A stretch of DNA of 64,000 bases from Phlyctochytrium arcticum. Taxonomy: Eukaryota > Chytridiomycota > Chytridiomycetes > Chytridiales > Chytridiaceae. Within the stretch, counting starts at the first letter, position 1. Each line of letters begins with the position of its first letter. Below, one piece after another: positions 30,131-42,600 of the stretch. Location: the NCBI GenBank assembly GCA_025602905.1, contig JAHLKI010000008.1, positions 558,001-622,000 of the forward strand. The letters run 5' to 3'. The notes under the pieces are model-generated. The model was not told the origin of the DNA, ran no database searches, and saw nothing but the letters and a program-made list of their open reading frames with translations. The position numbers were made by a program, and so were the translations under genes.

Positions 30131-32017
30131 ATGGCCTCACGGTAACAACCCAAAACCTCTCTGAAAACCAAATAATACTCATGTTAGTCGATCAGAGAAC
30201 CTTGACTGGAGCAATGACATTTTCAAATTCCAACACCTCAGTAAACATCATTCCCTCACTCGGTCGACGATCACACAAACATTTGAGACCTTGCGCCTGG
30301 TCCAGCAAAAAATTGCACGGGTCGACACTTCCATGGCCGAGTTTGTGAATCTCAAGGAACTGAGTCTGACCGGAAATGAGATCGAGGGGATAGAATACTT
30401 GCCTACTGGTTTGAGGGTTTTGCATTTGAATGCCAATTCGTACGTCCTAAGAATGTGTTTTTGAGTGGTACTGGACTTATGGGGGACTCGATAGGTTACG
30501 ATATTGTCCTGTGACGACTCACTTGCGTGATCTGCAACATCTCGGTCTTGCTTACAACTCAATTGCCAATTTCAATTCGCAACCCGTCCATCTTAATGAG
30601 GACGAGCCTAGAAAAGACCATTTCCCAGAGAGAGTTTATCTACTCAGTGACTCGCTCGTCTCACTTGACCTGAGTTGGAACGATTTTTCTCATTTAAATG
30701 ACCTTACCAACTATCTACGACTTTTACCTCATCTAAAGATTCTAGCGTTGGTGGTAAAGTTATCATTTACTTGTCCAAAAAGGCCATCACATGAATCGAG
30801 TTTTCTTTGCAGGGAAACCCAATCACCCTCTTGCAGCGGTATAGAAAACATGTTGTGCATTATTTGCCAAACTTGAACGTGCTTGATGATGAAGAGGTTG
30901 GGAGGGAGGAACGGGAGGATGCGAACGAAGCTGCTACTGAGCAGATTGCGCCCGGAACCGCCAGTGCGTATTTTTTCCCCCCCCGCTGCATCCTTATATT
31001 TGACAGATGTTCTCTAATGCAATTTTTTTGGAAGACCAAGCCCGTATTCAGTTTGGTGTAGGAACCTTGACGGGATTTTCGATCCCACCTTTACCCCCAC
31101 CATCCAACGACGACCACCCACACCCCCCCGACGACTTTAATTTTGAAATCCGGCTCCTGATGGATAAAGCTGATAAGTTTACACTCATCACACCTCCTGC
31201 TCTCGCCCCCGCTACTATTCTTCCTATGGAGAAGACTGCCAAGGGGGCAAAAAAACCGGTGGTAGAAATACCGGTCGAGGCCCCCGTGAACATGATTGAG
31301 TATGATTTTGCGAAAAGTTGCGCGTTTACGGTTAATAAAGCGCTCAGAGATGCTGTGGCCGGTTTGTATGCACTTTTTTGTTATTCGAGGGTTCTTAAAA
31401 CTAATGAGGCGGCTTCGTTTTTAGGTATTATCGAGGTTATGCTGGTCGCCAAACACATCGTATTTACCAACCATCTGGACACCGCCGACGGCGGACCGGA
31501 GGATGTATTACCTGATGGGACAAACCGGCGTTTAGCAAACATTGCGCAACGTCAGTCTATAGAGGAAAAACCAATTGGCGCTCGGCGGGAAAGCGGCGCG
31601 AAGAAACCCGCCGGGAAAGGAGGCAAAGGAAAAAAAGGCAAGGATGAGGGTGAAGGTACGTATCTGTCATTAATTTAAAATTGGCCGAGCCAGCTTACTT
31701 ACCCATTGACCCTTTCCACTCCTAAATAGTCAATTGGATACCTACTGTAGCGGAAGAATTGCAACTTGGAATGGTCCGTTTGTCGCTACGTGAGCTTCTC
31801 GAAGGCGAGGTGCCTATTACTCTGGGTTACTACCACCAGTACTTTGCTCTAACGCATCATTTAGAGACGTATTGAGGGGACATATGTCATTCATCCGCTC
31901 CTCGACCCTCAGCCACCGTCTCTCCTTCAAATCCAGCTCGACACAACGCAGTCAATCGGAACCGTCGATTTATCATTTCACCTTAACCCCAACGACGATT
32001 CTGAAGATAGCGACTAA
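30131..32017 (+). CDS. LRRC43-like leucine-rich-repeat protein
   Basis: The first exon is only 11 bases (ATGGCCTCACG, 30131-30141, inside a strong CCATGG context). Exon 2 begins at 30188, in matching phase. Leucine-rich repeats follow: FVNLKELSLTGNEIEGIEYL, LQHLGLAYNSI, LVSLDLSWNDFSHLNDL, LPHLKILAL, then GNPITLLQRYRKHVV and LPNLNVLDDEEV. This order, including the LDLxxNDxxxL and GNP...YR blocks, matches vertebrate LRRC43. A later exon (31007-31678) holds FLEDQARIQFGVGTLTGF, and the C-terminal part is lysine- and glycine-rich. The last exon probably ends IEGTYVIHPLLDPQPPS..., with the stop at 32015-32017. The donor and acceptor of the last two introns are uncertain. LRRC43 relatives are associated with cilia, which supports a zoosporic organism. 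Confidence 0.75.
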
Positions 32018-32164
32018 AAGAGGAATGGATCTAATGTTGTTCCATACCTGCGATCGTTTCCCTACACTAACTCTAAGCTACACCTGTCTATATGTACATA
32101 AATAAATGTATGTCGGTTCTAATGTGATTTTGGGCTGTTCAGCCCAGGGAATCCAGTCTAAAGA

Positions 32165-33715
32165 CTACCGTTTCGATAGCTTCTCATTCCCTCGCCGACA
32201 TGACCTTGGGTCTCTCTCTGCGCGCATAAAGTGTTGTACTACCAGCCCGCCGGCTAGAAACATTTCCAAGGGGAGCATTGCAGCTGCCACATCGCTCCAA
32301 GTTTGTTTATTACTGAAAGCCAAGTCGGGCTTGCATGAAGGAGGATTTGCCAGTATGGATGTGTCAATTCGAAGCTCCCAGCGTTCCGGAAACGGCTCCA
32401 CGATACCGACACTCATAGAAGGCCGGTTGTTGATGGGGGCTGCGGTTCGAACGGCGCGAGCGACAGCAGCTTGTGCTGAGGATGGGAAATCAAAATGATT
32501 CTGGGGAGTAGTCGGCCCCGATATGACTGACGGCGGATTATCGAGAACAAACGTTGCTGTATTGCGAGATGTAATGGGATCGTGAAACCGGTAAGATTTC
32601 CCGCACTTGTCTCCTGAAAAACTAGGATCAACACCATGTTTGAGCAGAAAACAAGGAATAAACTGAGAACCTATCATAAAGATGGTGTTTCCTTTACAGC
32701 GGAGACTCAACCGCGGTGCCCACGTAGTTGCCGAGACACGATCAAGTATACCACGCAAAGCCCATTCAGCACCTCCGCACGACGACGCAATAGTTTTGCT
32801 GAACAAGTCATAGTTCATACCCCGGTACTATTTTTCTCATCGCCTTCAGCAAAATTCCATGCGTGCCAATGTGAGTGGAAGAGGTCCTTACCCCTGGGCG
32901 TTCGGTAATTTTCCACATCGGGCGGCCATCGGAGTTGTGAAGGAAAATGGTACATGTCTGGCCAGCTCGACGACGATGTACGGAGTAGATTAAGGATCCA
33001 TCAGCAGCAGAGCGTATGTCCCCTCCTTCAATAATGGCAATGGAAGTAAGTAAACCTGTGATTTTAAAAGGCGCTGGATGCATGTATGTATATACCAACC
33101 ACAACCAAATACACGCCCCATTAATGTAAATGCCAAGTCACAATTGGGACTTGCCATGCTGATTTTCACACTTTTCCGTCTGTCACTCGTTTCCCTATAC
33201 CCTCGGCATTGCTTGCAGTTCTCATCTGCGTTTTCTTTGCGTGCGACGATTGATGATCTCCCAGAAACGGTCATATGAGGCATTCTTTGACCTTTGGCGC
33301 TGGGATGGTCGTGGCTTTTGAACCGGGGGCAAGCATGATAATGGTAGAATGTTGAGGACGCATTGGCTGATTCGCTTGTAGCTGAGGCCTCCCCAACTTT
33401 ACCATGTCCTCCTGTGATTTGGGGCATCCGTAGCGCGGACAGGGCTACTGATTTGACCGTAACTTCAATGCCCGATCCAGCCAGCGCTTCATTCCTTTGC
33501 CATCGTTGGGTCTGCCTTATTGCCGGTATCTTGATCGTCGAGGACCGAGTGTGGCCGACATGTCCCCCGTTGCCTCCGGTAGCTCGAAAAAATTGATCCA
33601 CGAGGCTAGGCATAGTCAATGGTTGGAAACTGACATTTCTGGGAGCTGCCTGGTGGGGAATGCGCGCAGACCGAAGGTCAACCATGACCGGCAGCGATTC
33701 CATGAGCGTAGACAT
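32165..33715 (-). CDS. Unrecognised protein, possible tubby/LURP-one-like fold
   Basis: Three exons are inferred. The first (33715 to about 33093) is low-complexity with many Ser, Arg and His, rich in predicted phosphorylation sites. The second holds IRSAADGSLIYSVHRRR and TIFLHNSDGRPMWKITERPG; the third begins YRGMNYDLFSKTI (acceptor at AAATAG|TACCGG). The strand pattern 'DGSLIYSV...IFLHNSDGRPMWKI' resembles proteins with a tubby-like beta-barrel, but this is weak pattern matching and no catalytic motif is visible. The tail (LAGGLVVQHFM) contains a hydrophobic stretch. It lies in tandem with, and 330 bases downstream of, the RhoGEF gene. Function unknown. Confidence 0.6.
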
Positions 33716-34048
33716 CCTTGCCTTATATAGGTTTGCTGAAGAAGTATGCCTATCAAAGCGAGTCGGCCGCGGTCATTTTTTTTACTATTCAGTGCCGCAA
33801 GTACGCATTAGATTCAGATCCCTTACTATCCCCAATCCCCAAGTTCGGAACAGTAACTTAAATCGACGTAAACAATTCTCCGCAGCTGCTTCTTTTAATT
33901 GCTTCAATGGAGGTTTCCCATCCAACGTTACACAAAGTACAACTCTAAGTATAAAATATTAGTGCAGAAACCTGACATGCAAAGCTTAAATGCAAAATGC
34001 TAAAATCAAAAGGTACCCTAATGCCAAAAGAACGACAAACTGAATTTT

Positions 34049-37000
34049 CTAGTCTATCGCCCATTTTGTTTCCTGCGTCACGACATTATAGAAGTAAACT
34101 TCGTCGCGCTTGTCCACCCGTCTCCAATTCGGATGACCGTCAACAGGCTCCACCGTACCCGACTCAGCTTCTTCGACCGATCCATCCACTCCAGACTCGT
34201 CAAAGTTGTCCTCTTCATCCGCAGTTTCTGGATACGGCTTACCAGTGTCGGGATCCAGTACAGTGTATCCGTCTTGAAGTCGCCATGAGGATTCTTTGGT
34301 TTCTACATTGCTGTACGGAAAAGTTAAAACTGAACGAGGCACAGGGAAACCATCTTGGAAAGCTCAAAACTTACAAATAGTACGATAGTCCCATTGCGGA
34401 CATGGTTCGTCTCCAGATCTGCCCATTTATCTCGACCATTTCCGGTTCTTGCTCCATAGGTTCCGAGTCCTATATCTCAATTGGATTATCTTCCTTTTTA
34501 GTCAAAACGTCAAATGACCGTACCGCATAGTTGGTGCCCGACGGATCCATTGAGCTTTGCTGCAGACGTATAATTTAGCGGTTTTGACAAACCTGTTTGG
34601 ATAACTCCTGATCTTACACTCATTCCGGCAAAATCAATGTCTTTCTTCCGGAGAGTTGACTGGAAAGGTGACAATGTTAACCAACAGATATGTATGCGCT
34701 TTATCGTTGTATTTCCTTACCCAGCCTTTCAATGTCCCTCGTAGGGATCCACCCACTCCCATGGTGCTCTGAGGTCGCGGCATTCTCCGATTCATTCCCC
34801 ACGCTCCGCGATTGTTCAAGCGATCACCGTCTTCCTGCCCATTGTGGAATTGCTGCGCCAAGAAAGCCCCAGATGACATGCGCTTGTTAATATCCATCTT
34901 TTTGGACTCCTCATTTGCTACTCGAATGGCTGTGGTGAATGCGTCCAACCATTTTTGACGGTCGTCATCCGAGATAGTAGCAAATACCAGATCTTTACGA
35001 TCACTGGCGTTGGCCACTATGAAAGCGTTTTTCATTCCTTTCGGAACTCCCTCTAAACATAGTTAGGAAAAGAGACTTGTTTAGGACCGGGGATCCACTT
35101 ACCACCTTTGGAGTCTGTCTTCAATGATAAGTCTGTGACATCGTGAACTGACTCCAATAAATAGCGGCCGGCTTTCACAGGTGTGCATATCAGCAGCACA
35201 TCCGTAAAGAGAAGCGCGTGTCGTTCACGAGGTTTGCCATTTATAGCGCGAGTGACGACGCCGTCACGAACGTGCTTCTTTTCGTGGAAGTTCAAAGGCT
35301 AACCGAGAAGTAATTTCAGCCGCATTCACATGGTTTGCTCTGGCAAACTTACTGTGGGGGAGTCAATCCTCCCTTGTAGAGCCATCAGCCGATCTCGTTC
35401 GCCCAGCTGTCGAGTGTACTCGTTGACAAGAGTTACGACGCTCTCAATTTTAGTCATCGCAAGGTTCAAAGATATAGTATCTTTGCTAAGTTTGTCGGTG
35501 TGCTTTTGTAGCTCGCGGATGAGAAGTGGATATCTACGTTTGTAAATTTCAGAAGAGGTACATTCCTCGCTAGAAAGCGAACTCACTTGCAAATACGTTG
35601 GACGGGTTTGATCTGGGGAGGAAATTAGGTGGGAAAAATGAAAATCATTGCACACGTTAAATACCAAAAATGACTCCAGACTCAGCCCCCGTCCTTCAGG
35701 GCTGTTCATCATGGTCTGAGCAGGTACGGTTAGTGCTCTTCTCTGGAAACTCGTGGGGCCTCACCTCTAGTTTTTCCTTCATGTCAGCTCTCGCCTGCAG
35801 TTTGTGGACCAGTTTCATGGCTTCTGGATAATTTCCACAATAGGTCGTATACACTCTGAATGACTGCATAATCACTTAGTTCGACCCGTTGCTACTGAGT
35901 GCATGGGATATTCAATCTCTTACATCCGATACATCTACAAGCGCGTCCCCTATCGTTTGCGTGAGCGATATCCAAAATGCCACAGTTAAAGGCTCCTACG
36001 TACCGACTTCCGGAATGAAAGGATCGGAATCGCGTTTCTCGTGCAAACGATCAAGAAGTTGCTAGTCGTCAATCAATAAATCTTGAAACCCACACTACTG
36101 TGGGTAGACTTCCAAACCTGATTAACAGGGACAAGTTGATCAATGTTTGAAAAGAGAAGGTCTATCTCTTCATCCGTCAGTATTTGTGTTGCTTGAAGTT
36201 GGGTTTTATGAAACTAATGGATCATCAGATCAGTCAGTGTGAGGCAAATCGAAGGATACATACGTTTATCATGAGCGTCAAGTCGCGAACATAGTCGGCT
36301 TCCGTTTCTATAAGTTCGTATACAGAACATAAACGCATCATTTCCGCTTTGGATAGATTTGAGGCCGCTACTTCTGGAGGCAATTTGGCAAACATCGTCC
36401 GAGGAGGTCCAGTTGGTATCGTTGATTGCACGCCGCTTGTGCTTATTTCTGTCTGAGTGCGTGATCGTGTGTGATCGCCCGGCTCCATTGTCATAGAGAA
36501 AGAGCTTTCCATTTTCTGAACTTCCGAGTCAGGAAACATCCGGCGTGAATCTGGTTCCGACCATAATGATTCGGCATCAATCAAAGCCATTCGGTCCGCT
36601 AGACCTGTACCAGCAACACGGTTCATAACACTCTGCTGCATGACTTCAAGATCCTTCAGCACGTCCAACAGTCGCGTTAAAGTCCCTGAAAAGTCATCTA
36701 TGTTCGCTTCACCCCCGATTATTGCACTTTGAATGTCCTTTTCGGACTCCAGTTGCGAATTTGGTTCAAGAATTTCCAGGAGGGTTTGGCGCTACAACAA
36801 TATCAATGAAAAGTCGGTCACTGTTGCGCAGTATGCTGCAAACACTAACCAACTTGATTTCTGCAGCAGCAGCGCGCCGCAAGGTTTGGCCAGCAGATGC
36901 ATTTTTCAACTTTGCTAGGATGCGATCTACTGCTTCTGTGATGCCCCCACCATCGCCTCCGTCTATGGCAACACTCTGTGTGCCTTCTCTGCCACTCTCA

Positions 37001-37702
37001 ACCTTCATCCCGTCTAGGTACTGCCTCATCTTGTCTATCGATATTTCATTGATGTATATTCCACGCTCTTGGCCGGCATAGATGACAAGCGCGGCGAGAA
37101 CTCGCACCATATTTTCATCCCCATGAGTATTCCCTTTGACAAAATCTAGAGGACGAAAGTTGTACTTCTTCTCAACCCCGAAAGCTACCGTAGCTACAAC
37201 GCAGCGTCAGATCCATGTTTGCTTGTCAGTTTGGGACAAACTCTGCTTGCCTTGGTAAAATGCTCCCAAGTTTTCCACAGCAGCTATGGGGTTTCTTTCG
37301 AGATTGATATGACGCACGCCATTCGGAAGTAAAATATTGATCAATCGGCAAGGGATCTGCCCGTATCGTAGTTCATTCCAGCGTAGTTGGTCCCCTCCAA
37401 TGGACTCCGGAGGCTCGCCACTTCGGATCAGAAATTTCTCCATCCTATGCCACAAAACTTTAGTATACTGTACATTTTGATTGTGGCTCATAATGATGGT
37501 ACCATTGAAGGACAAGCTGCTTTAGTTGTTGAGCATTTTCGATCAGAGAGGTGTCATTATCCGACACTTGTGATGGCAAACCAGACCCGCTCCTTGGTAT
37601 TGATGACGGGTTGGAAAAGGTTTCGGGGCGGCTCTCGTGAGCTTCCGATGAGGGCTCTAGCGCATGAGTTCCTGGCGTTAATTGGATTGCAGTAGTCGCC
37701 AT
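34049..37702 (-). CDS. RhoGEF with calponin-homology, DH, PH and WW domains
   Basis: A multi-exon gene starting MATTAIQLTP at 37702. A calponin-homology domain comes first: LKQLVLQW, ELRYGQIPCRLINILLPNGV, ENLGAFYQ, then AFGVEKKYNFRPLDFVKGN and MVRVLAALVIYA. The DH (guanine-nucleotide exchange) domain starts at VYELIETEADYVRDLTLMI and continues in the exon at 35326-35712 (RYPLLIRELQKHTDKL, MTKIESVVTLVNEYTRQ). A PH domain follows (RHALLFTDVLLICTPVKAG ... DRQKWLDAFTTAI). The C-terminus carries a WW domain (NWRRVDKRDEVYFYNVVTQE...W). Expected role: activation of a Rho-family GTPase, linked to actin through the CH domain. The intron at 37250 appears to use a GC donor (CAAG|GCAAGC). Exon borders in the middle of the DH domain were not all resolved. 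Confidence 0.82.
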
Positions 37703-37845
37703 CGTCTATGGCCAACTTCAAAGGTAAGAGTGTTCTCAAAGACGTATTCCACACCCCCAAATTTACATGACTCAAAAGGGGTCGCGTTGCTCAGATTATG
37801 GGATTGCCATATTTACAGGATCATGTCTATTTTTAGATCTTGAAT

Positions 37846-39350
37846 CTACATACGTCGCCCCTCGTAAGCGTCGAGAAAATCGGACAACCTTGGAACGTTG
37901 ACAACCCTAACGGTATCCTCATCGCTTTGTACGATTCGAAGCTTAACCGATTCTTCTATTCCATCCCGCGTCACATGACGGTAGAAACATGAAGTACCAA
38001 AGGGACACGAGCCTTGGCCATAGTTGTAATGCTTGCAGTCCACAGCTCTACAGTGGCATACCCAACCATGAGAAAAGCACTCTACTACGATAGCTATAAG
38101 CGAAATCTCACCTCAGCTTTTGCCGATATGTATCAATCATTTTTTCCTTTTCTGCTGCTGAACGTGGCCAAATGACGGAGGGCGTGATGAAGTGAGTTGT
38201 GGTCCGACATATCGGGCAAGACTAGACACTTGTCGGTTACTTTCTGACGACGTACAATGAATGTAACGGGTAAATTACCTTCGATGTGTCCATCACTTGA
38301 TTTCCTCGCCACTCTCGTATACATGTCAAACAAACACAATGCTCACACTCTGCAGCAAAGATGAGAGGTGTTCTCCACACGTAATTGACTTAGCATACCG
38401 AGCAATCCATATCGAGGGTCTGGTTTCTTAGATACAATCTCCATGCAGATAACACATTCCGATTGATTCCGACCAGCGCCGGCATCCTCTGAAACATCCA
38501 ACTGACACTGAACTATGTGTTCTGGTGCGGAAAATAATTCATTAGTTTGTAAGTGGTCTTGGCGGAAAATACTTTCTCTCATACCTTGATGCTGCTCTTT
38601 GCTTTCACGAGGATCCAGGCAAAATTTACGGCAAACGGGACATTGGAGGCCATGAACGTATCGACATCTGTGGTCACCGAAGCGGCAGTTTCCATGAAAT
38701 GCAAATGGGCACAACGTAACAGAGCGATCCCCTTTGTCTTCTGTTGCGGGTATAGATTTCTCATCCACCACTGCCGAATCGGTGGATGGCGCAAGGCCCA
38801 CTCTTGTGATGGCGGAGTACGAAGATGTTGATGGTATTGACTGCTCGGGTATTTGCGCTTGAGTCTCCATGATAATCTCATCATTGTCGGCCATAGCCCC
38901 TGGCAGGTATGCAAAAGATGTGTCTGGGGGTGGACTTTCCCACGCATGTAAACTGATCGCAGCAAGCTGCTCGGTCAGCTCGTATGGATCATAGTAGCGG
39001 CTTTCTGGGACTGGAGCGGGCGGGACAGGAATCACCGGCACATCGTTTTGGACAGATGCTGTCGACCCAGCAGCATTTGACTGAGCTGATTGGGCCGCTG
39101 CCGGAACGGACTTTGCAGGAGCTTTTGTTGGCTTGCCCGGCTTCTCGTGGGAAAGCGCGCAATAATTATCAAATCGACAGTGTCCCTTCAAATAATCTGA
39201 GGAAAATTGCTTAAGATCTTGTATGGGCCAATATAGAATTCTCGCTTGCAACTTACAGGAACAAACTGCCTTGCTGGAATTATCTCGGTCATGAATGAAG
39301 GTGCAGTTCGACTTGGTGCAACTTCCCAGAGCAAAAAATCTACAATGCAT
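37846..39350 (-). CDS. MKRN: Makorin-type RING E3 ubiquitin ligase
   Basis: The domain order is that of makorins. Zinc finger CCCH-1 is at the start (CRFFALGSCTKSNCTFIH) and CCCH-2 spans the first intron (CSYYLKGHCRFDNYCALSH). After a Pro/Ala/Ser-rich linker come CCCH-3 (CPFAFHGNCRFGDHRCRYVH), the Cys-His makorin motif (CPVCRKFCLDPRE) and a C3HC4 RING (CVICMEIVSKKPDPRYGLL joined to CEHCVCLTCIREWR). The final CCCH (CKHYNYGQGSCPFGTSCFYRH) lies in the last exon. Makorins are RNA-binding ubiquitin ligases. The ATG at 39350 is chosen because the first zinc-ligand cysteine is only two residues later. It is divergent from Pds5, with 348 bases between start codons, so the two probably share a promoter region. 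Confidence 0.93.
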
Positions 39351-39698
39351 AGGACCTATGTTTGTCTCAGTTTTGGCTTCAGAGAATCTCTATACTCGGG
39401 CGGAAATAACTGACCTCCCATAACGGCCGCTATTGTGCCTGTGAACTGAATTCCATGGCAAATGTCAAAATCCACCACCAAATGATCCACCGCTGCTCCG
39501 CTGGTGGAGGTTCAATAAAGCCAAATCTGTCTAAATCAAACTCCGGCAGCTGTTGGGTCTCTCTCCGCCGCGATCTTGGGATAAAACTGCCTCCTCTCTG
39601 CCTGGAAAGCGGTGGAAATTGTCAGACAGTGAGCAGATTCAAGTGCACCGGAGGGGATCTGGCAATAAAACATCGGTTTTTTTTGGGAAAAGGGCGAT

Positions 39699-42600
39699 AT
39701 GAGCGGCGACGCTTACGCTTTCGAAAGCCAAGAAGGCACCTCCCCGTCCAGACCTGGACTTCAGAAACTACACTTCACCCAACGACTGATACCGGTGCCT
39801 GGAAGCAAAGCAATTACCACAGGAGAGCTTGTCAATCGACTGAAGGTTCGAAACATCCGGCCCGGAAATTCGTTAAAAGCACTATAAACAAAGCTAATCA
39901 AGCGAGTTTCCTCTTTAGAAACTTCATAACGATTTGAAACAGCTAGAGCAGAATGAGGTGGACACAGATTCACTCGGACTAGTACGCAAAGAACTTCAGT
40001 CATCTACGCTGACTGGCCACAAGGATAAAGCAGTGCGGGCCCTTACCGCCTGTTGCCTTGCCGATATCCTTCGTCTGTTTGCGCCCGATGCCCCTTACAA
40101 TAAGCAGCAATTGCGGGTACTGTTAGGAATGCCTCGTTGCTGGTACTTGAAAATCTAATGCAAACTAGGGTATCTTTGAGTTTTTTGGGAAACAACTGGC
40201 CAATGTCGGGAACAAGGATTCGCCATATTTTTCCTATTACAACTTTTTACTTGATAGTCTCTCGACGGTCAGAAGTATTATCCTCCTGAATGACCTAGAC
40301 GCGGAGGAGCTTATTAAGGACTACTTTCGCAATTTCTTCGACATAGTCAAGTATGTCACGAAACACATATTCCCGCGGAACGATACTGATTTAGTCTCTA
40401 CTAGGCCTGAGTTTCCCAAAGATGTGTACAACTATATCGTCGATATCTTACAACAACTTGTTGAAGAGATTCCTCAATTGCCGCAAGAGCTAGTTGATAT
40501 CATTTTGACTGCTTTCCAGAAAAAGAAAGAGAACCCAGCTGCCTTCAAATTGGCAGCCGATCTTTGCAACAGCTGCCCGACGAAATTACAACGTTATGTT
40601 TGCCAGGTACGCACTTCTCGCAATGTCTATGTTTATCCTGTTGAACTTTGTTGTGTCTTCAGTATTTTAGTGATGTAGTCGTATCAGCTGCTCAGGGGTT
40701 CGAAGACCATACCGATGAGAACGAATTCGAAGAGGCCCACCAGCTAATCTTGGAAATCTACCGGGCTGCTCCAGATGTTCTTCTCAGTGTCATACCCCAA
40801 TTGGAAGAAGAATTAAAGGTTGGTTTTGTGCCAGAAACGTTTTTTAGTGCAATTCGTTGATTAGACCAATTTTGTACCGTCAAGATCGATGATCAACGAG
40901 TTCGAATAATAGCACTCAATACATTAGGTGACATGTTCTCAGATCCGGGGTCCAAACTGGCCCTCGCATACCCATCTGTATGGAAGTCCTGGCTAGGCCG
41001 ACGTGTTGATAAACTGCCCGCGGTACGCTTAGAATGGATCGAAAATTGTTATCCTTTCTTCGTCAACCATCCGGAACTCTCCCGTGAGGTCGAGTCAGGG
41101 CTGGCCGAGAAGTTTATGGATCCGGACGACAAGGTGCGCGCCAGCGCTGTGAGTGTCATCGGAAGATTGGATTCTATGTCTGCTAGGCATGTCAGTAAAG
41201 CGACGCTACAAGCGACAGGTGCACGCTTGCGCGATCGAAAGAGCCATGTGCGAGAGGCCGCTAGTGAATCTCTTTCTCATTTGTACAATGTGAAATATGC
41301 AGAAATTGCCGACGTTGGACTAGGGGAGCTTGATGCTGTTGCCAAGTACGGCTGGATACCCGGAGACATTCTCGACATGTTGTATATGGATGACCTGGAA
41401 ACGCGGGTCTTTGTGGAAATTGCCTTGCACGACCAGATACTTCCCACGATTGTTTCGGATGAAGCACGTACCATACGGCTGCTAAACGTCGTTTCAAATT
41501 TAACGGAAAAGCAACATAAGGCTTTTGTCGCTGTCTTGGACAGACAAGTAAAGATGGTTCATGCCACTGGAGTCTTTCTGGAGCAGTGTGAAAAGTATAA
41601 TGGGGGAATCATTGACACAGAAGCGGACGAGAAGGTCATAGAATGGACGTTGAACAAGATTATGGGTTATCTGGCTAGTCGATTTCCTGATCAAAAAAAG
41701 GCACATGCGGCATTTCAAAAGTTCGCCAAAATCAATGACAATCGCGTTTACAAGCTCCTTCGACAGGCCATAGATCCGCTAGCAGACTACAAATCAATCA
41801 TCAAATATGTGAAGGAAATAATCAAAAGATTGGGACAACATGCCGGATTGATGGACACTTTTGGAATTTATCTACGTCGCATCTGCCTCACACTTGTTCC
41901 AAAATCCTCCATTCCATTTTTGCTCAAAACAGTGCAAACAAATCGTGAATTCAATGAAGTTGCGCAGCGTCATGCAACAGCCGCGGAGCAGCTCCTGAAG
42001 GATCTCTCTGCATTATTTCCCGCCTTCTTCAAGACGGACATTGCCAAAGTTGTCGAACTTTTGACTAGTGAAGACCTTGATCTAACAGCGGATGCACTTA
42101 AAACACTCGCTCGATTCGCCAGGACGTTTCCCGAGGACATTGAAGTCACTCAGGATTTGGAGGCAAGATTGGTGGGGTTCGCCCAAGGGAGCGATCCACG
42201 GCACGCAAAACCTGCCGTAGTGGTACTTGCGCAGTTACCAAATGCTGAAGATTTGTGCAGCGCTGTTCATGAGAAAATAGTAGAGGGCCTGCATGTAGAC
42301 AATGAGAGTTTGGTCGCCCATCTAGCGGCTCTCGCTGCGCTTTTCCAAGTTGGGATGATTCAAAATGATGAACACATTACCATTATCACCAATTTCATAG
42401 TCCGAAACATCCTACTTTCCAATCAGGAGGAAACAGAAGTGTCAGAGCAAGATTGGAAGGACGTATCCCAGTTAGGATGGAAGGGGAATGCGAAAATTCT
42501 GGGGCTGAAAGTGTTGACTCGAAGAGTTTTGGCAGCGGAGGATCACGCTCAGGCCGAAATTGCCGCACCGGTGCTAAAGCTATTTCGCCGGATCTTTGAG

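Noticed and set aside
32440..32465. GGTTCGAAC as a tRNA B-box
   Set aside because: It lies inside a coding exon and has no matching T-stem, A-box or cloverleaf.
39455..39937. 160-codon plus-strand frame
   Set aside because: It overlaps Pds5 exon 1 in a different frame; the Pds5 frame has clear family motifs.
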